Of a stretch of 64,000 bases of DNA, positions 10,577 to 22,060 are shown in pieces (positions within the stretch are counted from its first letter, which is position 1; each line of letters begins with the position of its first letter). Both the position numbers and the translations under genes were made by a program. Origin of the DNA: Cycas panzhihuaensis (lineage: Eukaryota > Cycadophyta). The notes beneath the pieces are model-generated. The model searched no databases. It was not told the origin of the DNA and saw nothing but the letters and a program-made list of their open reading frames with translations. Location of the stretch: contig CM041465.1 in the NCBI GenBank assembly GCA_023213395.1, positions 179,931,741-179,995,740 of the forward strand, given 5' to 3'.

Positions 10577-12552
10577 GTGACCCCCAGAGGTATGCTTCCA
10601 GGCTACAGAAGGGCTAGCAGAATTGAAACTATTATCAAATAACAAACAATTATTTTTTTATTAATAAAAAAATAATAATAATTAACTTATAAAGATTTAG
10701 TATCCACCCATTTTAAAATAGACCCTCGATCATGCGAGGTTCTCTATATAATCACCCACTAACGATTAGGTGCCTCCCATAGAATTAAGACATAATACAA
10801 TCTATTTAAATTTCCTTGAAACTTTATAAAAATAAAATATAAATCAATCAAAAGATTTGTCACATGGCTCCTGTGCGAAAATAAAGAACTAAACGATAAT
10901 CAAACTTGTTTGAATCTATTTGAACATGATTAGATCGAGTAAATATGTAATGGGATCACCTCTAAAATAGTGTGGAAATAAAGTAGGATTTATCCAAGTT
11001 GAAAATAGGGGGCCCATAGCCTTAATACTCCACCTACAGATATATGACCTCCATGATTAATGGTGGACAAATAGAGGCTAAGATTCCTTAAAGATTGATC
11101 GAAAGGGATTATTATATAGTTATGTAATTGTGCAAGCTCCCTATAGGTTGACATGAGGTTGGTAGGGCACCATGTAAACTTGAATAGAAGCCACACAAAC
11201 TTACTTCGATGGGGACAAAGTCTAAACAATACAAAACAACACCAATGGGATATCATTTTTGCTTGAAACTATTTCAACGAGGATATAGAGGACTGCTACC
11301 AACTAGCCAAACTACAAATGAGAGCTGCTACGTGAAGAAAACACCCTAGAGTAGTATTGGATTTGCTAGAAAATACTAAAATTGATTACAAAATATAAAA
11401 ATAGAGATGAGTAGGGTGTCATTATTAACAAACAAGCCACCGTTTCTCAATTAAGCTCACACTCTAATACCATGTCAAATTCATCAATTGGATTGAATAA
11501 AAATATGCATTTAAATATAACTTAAACAAACAAAGATTAATCACAAAATAAGAAAGCAAATTATTGCAGAAATGTACTATGGGTAAATTGGTTATACTGT
11601 GCATCTAAATTTTGGCAGAGCTTCTGTATATGAAAACTTTTAATGTATAAATGAATAGGGTCGTGCTTAATTTATAAGCATACAACGCCCAAATACAAAT
11701 GATATAATTAACTAGCTTAGCGACAAAGGTGGTAGACTAGACCAAACTATAGATTACATTTAAATTTACAAAGTGGGGGTCACACCCTGTGATACATAAG
11801 TACAAATATATGTAAAATACAATACAATGAAGGGTCATTATATGTTTTAACAAATAATTGGAGTGTAGCTACCAAAGTTGATAAAGAATGGTGGGATGAA
11901 CTGATACAAGAAACTAGATAAGAACTTGCAATAAAAAGATGTGATAATGCAATATAGGACTACGATAATGTAATAAAGGACTGTAATTGCGACAGAGGAC
12001 TGTAACACTACAATAGAATTATGTAGCACTATGGCAAAACACTATAATATTATGCCATAAATTTGCAATGAGAAGATCAAGACTTATAATCATATAAATC
12101 AGAACAAGTATGATGTCACAAAAGAAGATAAGGAGCTAAGAAGCAACTATGTAAAGCAAGATAGAATCTTGTAGTAGTTAGCAAGAAAGATTCAATCTTT
12201 AAAATAATTGAGCAATGAATTTTCTTTTACTAAAAATTAAAAAAATAATTATAATATTATACCATAAATCTATAATGAGAAGATCAAGATTTACAATCAC
12301 GCAAATCACAACAAGCATGATGCCACAAAGGAATATAAGGAGCTAAGAAGCAACTATGTAAAGCACGATAGAAGCCTGCAACAACTAGTAAGAAATATTT
12401 AATCTTTAAAATAATTAAATAGTGAATTTTTTAAACTAAAATTTGAAAAAATAAGCTACCACAGTTGCATGAAATTTAGTTATATAATAGTGTAAAAACT
12501 AAATTCAAGCATGTATGTTTTTAAATAGAATGGAATAAAGAGGAAAGATTAG
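10577..12552 (+). other. PBS-like stretch and leader of gypsy copy C, with a nested LTR
   Basis: Directly after the LTR, 'gtgaccccc' and then 'aagggctag' resemble the PBS and the first leader bases of copy B ('tggtgacc', 'aagggggctag'). No protein is recognisable before the gag fragment at 12553. The distance from LTR end to the gag motif is about 2.1 kb against about 1.1 kb in copy B. An inserted LTR at 11473-11850 may explain part of the difference. The similarity is weak and was judged by eye. Confidence 0.4.
11460..11850 (-). repeat. LTR-like insertion with iMet-type PBS
   Basis: At 11460-11472 the minus strand reads TGGTATTAGAGTG, one or two changes from the copia primer-binding site. 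On its right the plus strand starts 'tgtcaaattcatc', the expected LTR edge. The far edge is guessed at 'tgttttaaca' near 11850. No internal coding region or second LTR was found. Confidence 0.45.
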
Positions 12553-12850
12553 GTGTACCTTGTGCAATCCTCCTTAAATGATGATCTATTGCTTTGGTTT
12601 CAAGCTTATAAAAGGGGAGAGGTTGGATCACAGCCTCATGTCATTTATGGTGTGGATCCCCTCCATCCATATGGGGTTGCCCCTCCTTTAGAAGGCGCCT
12701 ATGGGCAAAACACACTTCCTCATCCATCATTTTATAACACTTCTATTTATCCAAAGGTGCCTATGGGTGCCTAGCCTAGTCCTTCACCCTACCTACCTAT
12801 TGGATTCCTACCTTCAATAGCCACCCTTATCCCAACAACTTTTATAGACC
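12553..12850 (+). pseudogene. gypsy gag fragment (copy C)
   Basis: The frame opens at 12553 and reads YGVDPLHPYGV, then LPHPSF. It matches copy B gag (53.6-53.7 kb, minus) at YGVDPLHPYGV and VPHPSF. In B this part lies just upstream of the Retrotrans_gag core. The frame ends at a stop near 12774, and a looser match (IPTTFID against LPPTSFVD) continues in the following 80 bp. Downstream, the gag core is not recognisable and the sequence passes into decayed tandem repeats. This shows that an element 5' half lies downstream of the LTR at 7414-10576. Confidence 0.75.
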
Positions 12851-13989
12851 TCTCTTGTTCCACCCTACTAGGCCTAATGAGCCTAACCTACTCCTAGTAC
12901 CCTAGACATAGGTGCTTCCTAATGGATTCCCTCTCATGTAGTAATCTCGTGACCTTTTATGGTAACCCTAAAAATGGTTAAGGCACTCCCTTAGTTAATC
13001 TAACCTTACTAGACATATTAGTAAGGATAATCCCCTTATGGTATCATCCTAGGCCAATGGCCCTCACCTCAAGTGGTAACCCTACACCCAACTAGGATAA
13101 TCCCCTAGCCAAAATTGATACCTCATGGATTGATCCCCTAACCAATAACATCAAACATGGCAACTGCACACCTCCATTCAATAACCATGCACCATAATAT
13201 GAAAATCCCACATTAAGTCAGGGTAATCCCTTAGCCAACCACACAACCCATTTTTAAGAAAGAAGAAGGAAATAAGGATGAATAATTAGGCCTTTTGTTC
13301 TAAGGTGAAGAGTGTAAATTTGATCAAGATTCCCCTCCTCATAGACTAGTTATGGTCCTCTTTGCACCCATTAGCATGGAGCGCTATGCATACCTTAGTA
13401 TCCCTAATGTTCTAGAATTTGATGACAAGGATGTTCATGTATAATGATTAGGTACCATTGATTGTATTTAGGATACAAGTGAGATCTCATTAGTATACAA
13501 GCATCTCTACATTAAACCCCTCTCATACCTAACTTTAATCTTGATCCTTTTACATTATGTAATAAACCTACTATAGGTGATTCCCTCTCTAATTCCTTGT
13601 AATAGATCTTTGGCCCTCCTCTTCTTATAGAATCATTTATAAGATCCACTTGAGTATTTTTTATAAGATATTAAACCTCTATATTGAGATGACTCTTCAA
13701 AATAGTCCTTAAAAATTATAAACTAGGGTCATAATGATACTCTTAATCCCCTCGTATACCTCAAGTCAAAGACAAACCAGTCCTAGGTGATGATCACCCT
13801 AAAAATAACAAAGTAGTAATCTCACACCTAACTAGGTTAATTCCCTAGTTATTTCCATCTTATTGAACCTACCAACAAGGGTAGCTCCCCTATGTTTGTT
13901 CCCCCTAAATAGTAACTGCATACCCCTACATGGCTGCTTCATTATCTAGTAGGCAACACCCAAAAATGCCCTTTAAATTATGAATCATT
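12851..13989. other. decayed repeat-rich sequence, no gene
   Basis: Recurrent phrases such as 'ggtaaccctacaccca' and 'ataatcccctagcc' show that this is related to the array that follows, but too diverged to define units by eye. A short stretch near 13380-13440 could be further gag remnant; it is not strong enough to call. Confidence 0.45.
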
Positions 13990-14960
13990 AATTATGTTAA
14001 ACTATGGTGATCTCACTTAAAATAATGAATCACTACTTAAATGCCCAACTGAGTCAGTCCCCTAGCCAATCTTATCTTACCATGTAGAAACCCCACACCT
14101 TACAAAAATAGTCCAAAAATTTCCCTTGAGTCACCAATCATTAACAAGTCTAAACTACAGTAAGCACCACGAGGCACTACCTCATCACTTGGAAGAAAAA
14201 GCCTAAAGATTCCAACTAAGTTATCAATAACTAATGAGGTTAAACTATGGTGATCTCATTTTAAATAAAAGCATCCTAAAGGGCAACACATTCCTAGAAG
14301 AAAAATATTTTAAAAACTATGAAGCACTACCTCATGATCTGGTAAGTAATACCCAAAAATCCCCTCTAAGTTTCCAATCATTAATGAGGTTAAATTATGG
14401 TGATCTCATTTCAAGTAACGAAGCACCATTTGAATGTTCAGTTGGGGTGGTCCACTAGTCAATCTTATCTCACCACATGATAACCCCATACTCAATAAAA
14501 ATATCCAAAAAATTCTCTCTAAGGTACTAATCACTAATAAGGTCCAACTATGGTAAGTACCATAAGGTACTACCTCATCACTTGGTAGAAAGAAGCACAA
14601 AAATTCCATCTAAGTTATCAATTACCAATGAGGTTAAATTATTATGATCTCACTTCAAACAAAAGCATCCTAAAGGGTAACACCCTCCTGAGAGAAAATT
14701 ATTTTAAAAACTATGTGGTACTACCTTATCATTTAATAGAAATAGCCCAAATTTTTCCTCTAAATTAATCAATCATTGATGAGGTTAAACTATGGTGATC
14801 TCAATTCAAACAATGAAGTACCACTTGAATGTCTAGCTAGGGTAATCCCCTTAACTAATTTATACTACCATGTGGTAACCCCACACCTAATAGAAAGAGC
14901 CCAAAATTTTCCTCTAAATTGTTAACCACTAAGGAGGTTAAACTATGGTGATCCCATCTT
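13990..14960. repeat. ~394-bp higher-order tandem array
   Basis: A core beginning 'gaggttaaactatggtgatc' recurs, with changes, at about 13994, 14148, 14236, 14386, 14538, 14630, 14781 and 14934. The steps are about 154, 88, 150, 152, 92, 151 and 153 bp, so three subunits (~150, ~152, ~92) make one higher-order unit of about 394 bp. The marker 'gcatcctaaaggg' at 14271 and 14665 confirms the 394-bp period. About 2.5 higher-order units are visible. No coding function is evident. Confidence 0.85.
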
Positions 14961-16532
14961 TAACACAATTCTGTAATGAGTTGAGCTCTTTGAAGAGTTC
15001 TAAGACCTACTAAAACTTTTGAAAAATTAATCACGAAGGAAGTTAAATTGTGGCAATCCTACCCACAATATGAGAGTATAACCTAGCCTTCTCCCAAGTC
15101 ACGACTTTAAGGACACTATACCCTATAATAAGTCTAAAGTAGCTAATCTCCTCTATAAGCTTAAACTAGAACTAAAACCTCATAATACTTTGAGCAAATC
15201 TATATACTACAACCACTCCCCCTTGGTTATATGCTTGGGGGCATCCCACTCTACAATGAGTATAAAATAACTATACTCTAAAATGAGGGTAAATTAATAT
15301 CACTCTATAATGAGTATAAACTAGTTGCACTTTATCATAAGTATAAACTACCATTTTCATTCCAGCACCTCTATCATAAGAATGCACTTGCTTACAATGA
15401 TCCCTTGTGATCCTTGTCATAATAGATATCTCCATGGATGCTATAGTAGCCTTATAATAACCTTTTTCAAGCATTTTGAAAGTATTGTACTCGAAGAAAA
15501 CCTATACACATAACCTAAATTTACCCCATGGTTTGGCCACCAAGGGTTTGCTTTTAAGTCCTATCATGCCCTCACTTTGTAAAAGGTTACACTACCATTT
15601 TAGATGGTGTGGTTTCCCATGTACTGGTTTATTACTATTGCATTTTCTCAAACCTAACACATGCCCTAGTATGATGACTTTAAAAGAAAAAAAACATAGA
15701 GAGGAAAAAAAAGAATATACCTATATTGCCTTCTTGGTACTTGAGGTAAGTCACATGTCAACTTTATCCCCACCTATAATATGCAGTTTGGGTCTAAATG
15801 TATGGGTCATTTATGACCTTTTAATTTAGTTCTTTGGGTTCCTTATGGACACAATCATGATCAAAACCTATTTGACACTATAAGCATAAAACCATTAGCC
15901 TTGAGAACTTACAATAATACTAGTAACAAGCCACTGGTGTGGCATATTCCTAACCCATTTGATAGTCAAAGTTGAACCCATGAACCTGATTCCCTTCCTC
16001 ACTAATTGATTCCCACACTACTCCCTACATTCATCAAGTTATCTCTAAGCTACCCTTGCATCCTTATTACATTGATCATCCATGTTGATGGGGGAAGCCA
16101 TGGGAATCATGGATTTTTTATTATCACTTATATCATTTATGACTAAATAAGTATCTTTCTAACAAATGCTACAATATACATTTTTCTCTAAAGGACAATC
16201 ACTAATGAGGTTAAAATATAGCAATCACTTGTAGCTTTCAAGCCCATTGATGACATTTGGTTTCTCAGCTAGCCTCCTCATCCCTACTTATCAGATTACT
16301 TTAAAATGATTCTAAACTATATGTTACTTTGAAATAAGCATAAATTATTCGATATACTAGTAGAAGGTTAAACTATTATATAAATTTATATATACCATCT
16401 TTAGTATGTCTTCTCCAAAAAGAAACTCTACCTTGTTATGAATTTAAACTAGAACTAACTCTACCATTAGTCTAAATTAATCTCTAGTTTATAGATATCA
16501 TTCCAGTATGGTCTTCCAAAAGGGGTAATTCC
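14961..16532. other. decayed repeat-related sequence, no gene
   Basis: Short 'agtataaactag'-like phrases recur around 15130-15350, and a variant of the array core appears near 16210 ('actaatgaggttaaaat'). Open frames here are short and unlike known proteins. Confidence 0.45.
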
Positions 16533-16849
16533 TATTAGGATGTAATATTAAATAAATTTATGTGTTGATTATCCCTCATGTTTAACAAGGGATGCACATC
16601 TTTAAGGTACTCTTAATAGGTAGGCTATATTAAAAGACATGCTATTGGTTCATAAGTTGTTATAGAGGCTCACTATTATGATTGACCTACAAAGAGGTCA
16701 TTGTTATAATATATGTACTTATTATTAATGTAAACTCCTTGAGGGATATATATTTATTCACCAATTCTATTTGCATATTTTTTAAATACATGGTTATTTG
16801 ATCTATTTATTTATACTTTATACATGGTTTAGTCTTTTATTTTCTAACA
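16533..16849 (+). repeat. LTR 1 of the chain
   Basis: It aligns throughout with LTR 2 and LTR 3 ('ggatgtaatattaaat', 'aagggatgcacatcttt', 'tacatggtttagtctttta') and ends in CA just before a decayed primer-binding site at 16852. Its first bases have lost the TG terminus. Confidence 0.85.
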
Positions 16850-16851
16850 TG

Positions 16852-16864
16852 TGGTATCAAATCT
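16852..16864 (+). other. decayed primer-binding site of LTR 1
   Basis: It reads 'tggtatcaaatct', which departs from the iMet-type TGGTATCAGAGCC mainly after position 8. It lies 2 bp after the LTR end. Confidence 0.7.
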
Positions 16865-18700
16865 ATAAGGTCTGATATGTAGTAAGTATATATGTTTAGA
16901 GTTTTTAAATTTATATTATTGGTTTGAGACTTATTTTACAAACATATATTACTATTATACATGTTGGTATATTGATGGGTGTGATGAATATTCAATTGTG
17001 GGGAAGTCCTAGAGTCAAATCCACTATGACACTTGTGAACACCTAGATGTGTGAAATATTTAGATCCCTATTACACAAAAGGTAAAGATTATTAGCTATT
17101 GTGAAGGTGAGAAATTGGTGAAGATAGTGGAGGCATCCCTATTTAACTGCTAAATTTTATCAATATAGAAAAACGTTGAGCAAGGATGTTGCATAATAAA
17201 GGATGAGTTCTTAGAGATTTAAGGGGCACCAAATCTCAAGAACCTTATGAGTAAAAGGTTGTTGGCATGTATAGGGGCCCCATTCATTTATTAAAGTAGT
17301 TATTAGTATATGCAGAGGAGAGTCCATGTTTTGGGGTTGTTGGGTAATGATAAATATGATACACCTGAGTTTAGTTAATGAAACTCCTTCCATTTCTGAT
17401 CTAGAGCAAAATAGAGAGGCATGAAGATGAATGACTAAGGTTTCACATGGTTGGGCTATTTGTGCAAATTACTTTATAGTAGAACCAAGTTATTAGGCAC
17501 TAGTTTTTTTTATCTACTTGCTTGTTGCATTATGCACATCATTGTTGGGTACTTATTTAAGGTTTGATGGCCTTGTTGGGAAGATAGATGGATTAAAAGT
17601 CTATTAGGTACCTCCCAACAACTATAGATACTTTTTAAGAATGTTTAGATGAGTTCCAAGCATGATGAGTAGCTTTGTTTATGGCATGTCTGTGTGTTGT
17701 AGTAATCATAGGGCATGGTAGTATGTTAAGCAACTTTGGAGGCTTGTTGGGTGCTTACTATGATCATTGAAAGTTATTACCAACAAATACAAAAGTGTCA
17801 ATTCATTTTTCAATTAAAAATCTTCATTTTTCATGCCTTCCGAATGATCAAATCAATCATAGTTAATCAAAATCATCATTGGATTCTCTATGATATCCAC
17901 GTAGGCACACGTGATAATTTTTTTCAAAGGATATGTTGATTTTTAAGGTTATAATATTTTATAACATTGTATTAATATATTAAAACATTCTTAGAAGTTG
18001 TGTGAAGTCCACAAGCCCTCTAGAGTGGTCACATGGTTATTTGATGTAACCAGACATATTTTTGAAGGGGGAGCCTAATCTTAATTTTTGCCCTATTTTT
18101 TTTTTTTCATGACCTATTACCAGTGTCTCCTTTATAACTTTTCAATGCAGTGTCATATTGAGGTGTCATCCATTTTTTTGAATTTATTGCTTTGATGTAG
18201 TTAAAATGAATGGTTGTATGACCTATTTTAATCTTTTCCAGAAGAAAATTTTAATAAAAAAACTTGATGCTTTCATGGTGAAGTATTTTAAAAAGGTTCT
18301 TTTTGGGTGAAATTAGCATATGATTAACATAGTTTTGATAAGAAACTATGAGTTGTGCCTGGTCAATGTGCTGAAATTTGTCACATTATAGTGCAAGTAT
18401 GCTTTGAATGGACCCGATGACAAGCTCATGTTTGGAAAGGTTTCTGATAGCTACAATGGTTATTTATAGGTCTTGTGAATAGGTTGTTGTTGAATAGCTT
18501 ATGTTCTTTATTCAATTTAGAGCTAAAAATGGGTATGAATAAGGAAAACACATATTAGGGAGAAGTTGATGAACCATGTATTCAAAGTGCATCCTAGAGA
18601 ACTAACAGGTACAATGGTTAATTACCCATGTACACTAGTAGATGGTTGTCTCTTCATATAGATGTCAATTATGACATGAATTAAATCTTATGGGGGAGAT

Positions 18701-19013
18701 TGTTGTGATGTAATATTAAATTTATATGTTAACTATCTCTAATGTTGACCAAGGGATGCACATCTTTGAGGCACTCTTAATAGGTGGGCTACATTAAGAA
18801 TCATATTATTGGTTCATAGGTTGTTATGAAAGCTCACTATTATGATTAGCCCACAAAGAGGTCATTGTTACTATATATATACTTATCATTAATGAAAACC
18901 CTTTAAGTGATGTATATTATTCCACTAATTATGTTTGTATACTTTCATATTACATGGTTATTTGATCTCTTTATTTATGCTTTATACATGGTTTAGTCTT
19001 TTATTTTCTAGCA
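18701..19013 (+). repeat. LTR 2 of the chain (313 bp)
   Basis: It starts TGTTGTGATG right after the purine tract 'atgggggagat' and ends 'ctagca' before a primer-binding site. It is the best preserved of the three copies and defines the LTR limits. Confidence 0.9.
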
Positions 19014-19015
19014 TG

Positions 19016-19028
19016 TGGTATTAGAGCC
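19016..19028 (+). other. primer-binding site, iMet type
   Basis: It reads 'tggtattagagcc', one base from TGGTATCAGAGCC, the site used by most plant copia elements. Confidence 0.85.
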
Positions 19029-20880
19029 ATAAGGTTTGATATGTAGTGAGCATATATGTTTAGTGTTTTCAAAATTATATTGTTGGTTTAAAACTTGTTT
19101 TGTAGACATGTGTCATTGTTATGCCTAGTGGTATATTATTGAATGTGATGAACATTCAATTCTAGGAAAGCCCTAGAGTCAAAGCCATTGCGATACATAT
19201 GGACACCTAGATACATGCAAGATTTAGACCCTATTGCATGAGAAGTAAAGATTATTGGTCATTGTGAAGGTGAGCAATTAGTGAAGACAGTAGAAACATC
19301 CTTATTTAATTGTTGAAATTTTCCAATATGGGAGGATATTAAACAAGGATGTTGCACGATAAAGGATGAGTTTTAAGAGATTTGAGGTGCATCAAATCTC
19401 AAGAACCCTGCCAGTAAAACATTGTTGCTATGTATAGTACCTCATTTATTTGTTGAAGTAGTTATTAGTCTGTGCATAAGAGAGTCCATATTTTAGGGTT
19501 GTTGGGTAGTGATAGATATGGTGCACTAGAGTTTAGTTGATAAAAATCCTTCTATTTCTAATTTAGAGTAGAATATAAAGGTGTGAAGATGAATGACTGA
19601 GGTTTCACATGGTCAGGCTATTTACGTGGATTACTTTGTGGCAGATTTGAGTTGTTAGCCATTATTGGGCACTAGATTTTTTGATTTGACTGTCTATTAC
19701 ATTATGCACACTATTGTTAGGTGCTTGTTTGAGGTTTTGATGGCCTTATTGAGAAGATAAATGGATTAAAATTCTATTGGGTGCCTCCCAACAATTGTAG
19801 ATCATTTTCTAGTGTGTTTAGATGAGTTGCAGGCATGATGAGTAGCTTTGTTTATGACACGTCTATGTGTTGGAGCAATCATAGGGAATGGCAATCCATT
19901 GGGTGACTTTGGAGGCTTGTTGGGCACTTACCATGATTATTGAAAGCTGTTACCAACAACTACAAAAATTTTGATTCAATTTTTAATTGTAGATCTTTAT
20001 TTTGTGTACCTTCTAAATGATCAAATTGATTAAAGTTGATCAAAATTATCATTGGATGCTCAACAATACTCACGTAGGCACGTGCAGTAAATTTGTTCAA
20101 AGGATATGTTAATTTTTTATGTTATAATATTTTATAACATTATATTAAGATATTTAAATACTTTTAAAAGTTATGTGAAGTTCACAAACCCCTTGGAAGG
20201 GTCACATGATGGTTTGATGTGACCAGACATGTTTTTGAAACATGGGCTAATATTAAATTTTGCCTTATTTTTATTTTTTTATGACCTACTAGCAATGTTT
20301 CCTCTATAACTTTTCATTAGGGTGTTGGATCAAGGTGTCATCTATTCTGTTGGATTCCTTGCTTCGACATGGTTAAAATGAGTGGTTGTCTGACGTATTT
20401 TAAGCTTTCCAAGAAGGAAATTTTAATTAGAAAACTTGATACTTTCATGGTAACGCATTTAAAATGGGTTCTTTTTTGGTGAAATTTCAGGTATGGTTTA
20501 GTCTACATATGTTTAACATAGTTTTAGTGAAAACCTATAAGTTATATATGGTTAATGTATTAAAATTTGTCACATTATAATATAAGTGTGCTTCAGATGA
20601 ACCAGGTGATAGGTTCATATTTTGATGGATACAATAGTTATTTACAAGTCTTGTGAATGGGTTATTATTGAATAGCCCATGTTCTTTGCCCTGTTTAGAG
20701 ATAAAGATGAGCATGCATAAGGAAAGAATATTTTAGTGGAAACATTGATGAGCCATATATTCAAAGAGCATCCTAGAGCACTGGCAAGTACAATAATTGG
20801 TTACCCATGTGTACTGGTACATGGTTGTCTCTTTATATGGATGTTAGCTTGTGACATAAATTAAATCTTATAAGAGATAT

Positions 20881-21185
20881 TGTTAAGATGTAATATTAAA
20901 TTTATATGTTAAATATCCCTCATGTTGACCAAGGGATACACATCTTTGAGGCACTCTTTATAGGTGGGCTACATTAAGAGTTGTGATATTGGTTCATAAG
21001 TTATTATGGAGGCTCACTAGTGTGATCGGCCTACAAGGAGGTTATTGTTACTATATATGCACTTATCATTAATGTAAATCCCTTAAGGGATGTATATTCT
21101 TCCACCAATTCTATTTGCATACTTTCATAGTACATGGTTATTTAATCTCTTTATTTATGCTTTATGCATGGTTTAGTCTGCTATG
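20881..21185 (+). repeat. LTR 3 of the chain, 3' end lost
   Basis: It starts TGTTAAGATGTAATATT and follows LTR 2 up to 'catggtttagtct' at about 21179, then diverges about a dozen bases before the expected end. No primer-binding site follows, as expected for the terminal LTR. Confidence 0.85.
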
Positions 21186-22060
21186 AACCTCCTTAAAGGG
21201 TTTAATTAATTGTTTATTAAATGAATATGTATTATTGAAAAGGCACAACTTTCCATGAAAGGTCCCAATATGCATATAAATTTGGTGCCAAATGTAATAT
21301 GTGACATCACTTATCTTATCAATTAATATTAATTGGTCTTTTGACTATTTATTCTTTCAGTAGCGTTCTTATACTATCTTGAATCTGGCTATCTTTCCAA
21401 GTTACAAAAAAAGGTCTGTGACATAGAGTTTTATTTTCTAATAATCCTTAGTGTTTTTCCCTATTATGGACTTTCCTCTCGTAGGTTTATTTTAAGTTTA
21501 TCTTCCCCCTAGTATGTCACTTCATAAAAAAATAATTAAAAAAAGAAAATTATAAGATAAGTCCAACCAACTCTTGCTTTTAAGCAATAATTACTAAAGA
21601 GGTTAAACTCTAATAATCACCTATGGCTTCTAAGTCTACACCTTTGGATTTTAGGGCAATCCCTCTTATGCCCAAGTTAATACTAGCTCTAAGACAAGCT
21701 CAAACAACTCTTCCTCCAAAGGGTACTTGTTAATAAGGCTAAACTAGGATGATAATCCTTGGCTTCCAATTCTAAAACCCTTAGCTTTTAAGTCCAATCC
21801 CTTTAGCCATTGAGGCAACCCCTTAGGTGCCTAAAATCACTTTGAAAATAGTCACTAATAAGGATAAACTATAGTGACACTTTTATACTTTACTAGGTCT
21901 CATCGTGGTTTCTAAGCTCATCATGAATTTTTAACTTTAGAGCTTATCTTTGCCTTATTTAGCATACCTCTAAAGCTATTACCAATGAAGATAAACTAGT
22001 GGAAACATTCCATGAACACCTACTAAGGAAGCTAAAGTATAGTAGACTACCTTCCCTTAT
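21186..22060. other. right-hand part of the decayed repeat tract
   Basis: Variants of the array core reappear ('actaaagaggttaaact' near 21593, 'aataaggataaactatag' near 21853). This is the continuation of the 12.9-16.5 kb tract on the other side of the inserted chain. No gene is seen. Confidence 0.5.

Larger units (their letters stand above)
16533..21185 (+). mobile_element. three-LTR tandem chain of a non-coding copia-like element
   Basis: Three direct LTR copies (16533-16849, 18701-19013, 20881-21185) are separated by two related internal regions of about 1.85 kb (16850-18700 and 19014-20880). The internal regions correspond along their length, for example the 'ggtgtgatgaa..ttcaatt' block near 16978 and its counterpart near 19142. 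Each starts with an iMet-type primer-binding site, and at least the first ends in a purine tract 'atgggggagat' just before the next LTR. Neither internal region holds gag or pol, so this is a non-autonomous element. An LTR-internal-LTR-internal-LTR chain is expected from unequal recombination between copies. It sits inside the decayed tandem-repeat tract. Confidence 0.85.

Noticed and set aside
10577-10600. PBS-like stretch considered a firm primer-binding site
   Set aside because: Only part of it matches copy B and the TGG start is lost; it is kept as a weak observation, not a called site.
17736-17939. 67-codon frame inside the three-LTR chain considered as element gag
   Set aside because: The corresponding place in the second internal region is not open, and no gag motif is present.
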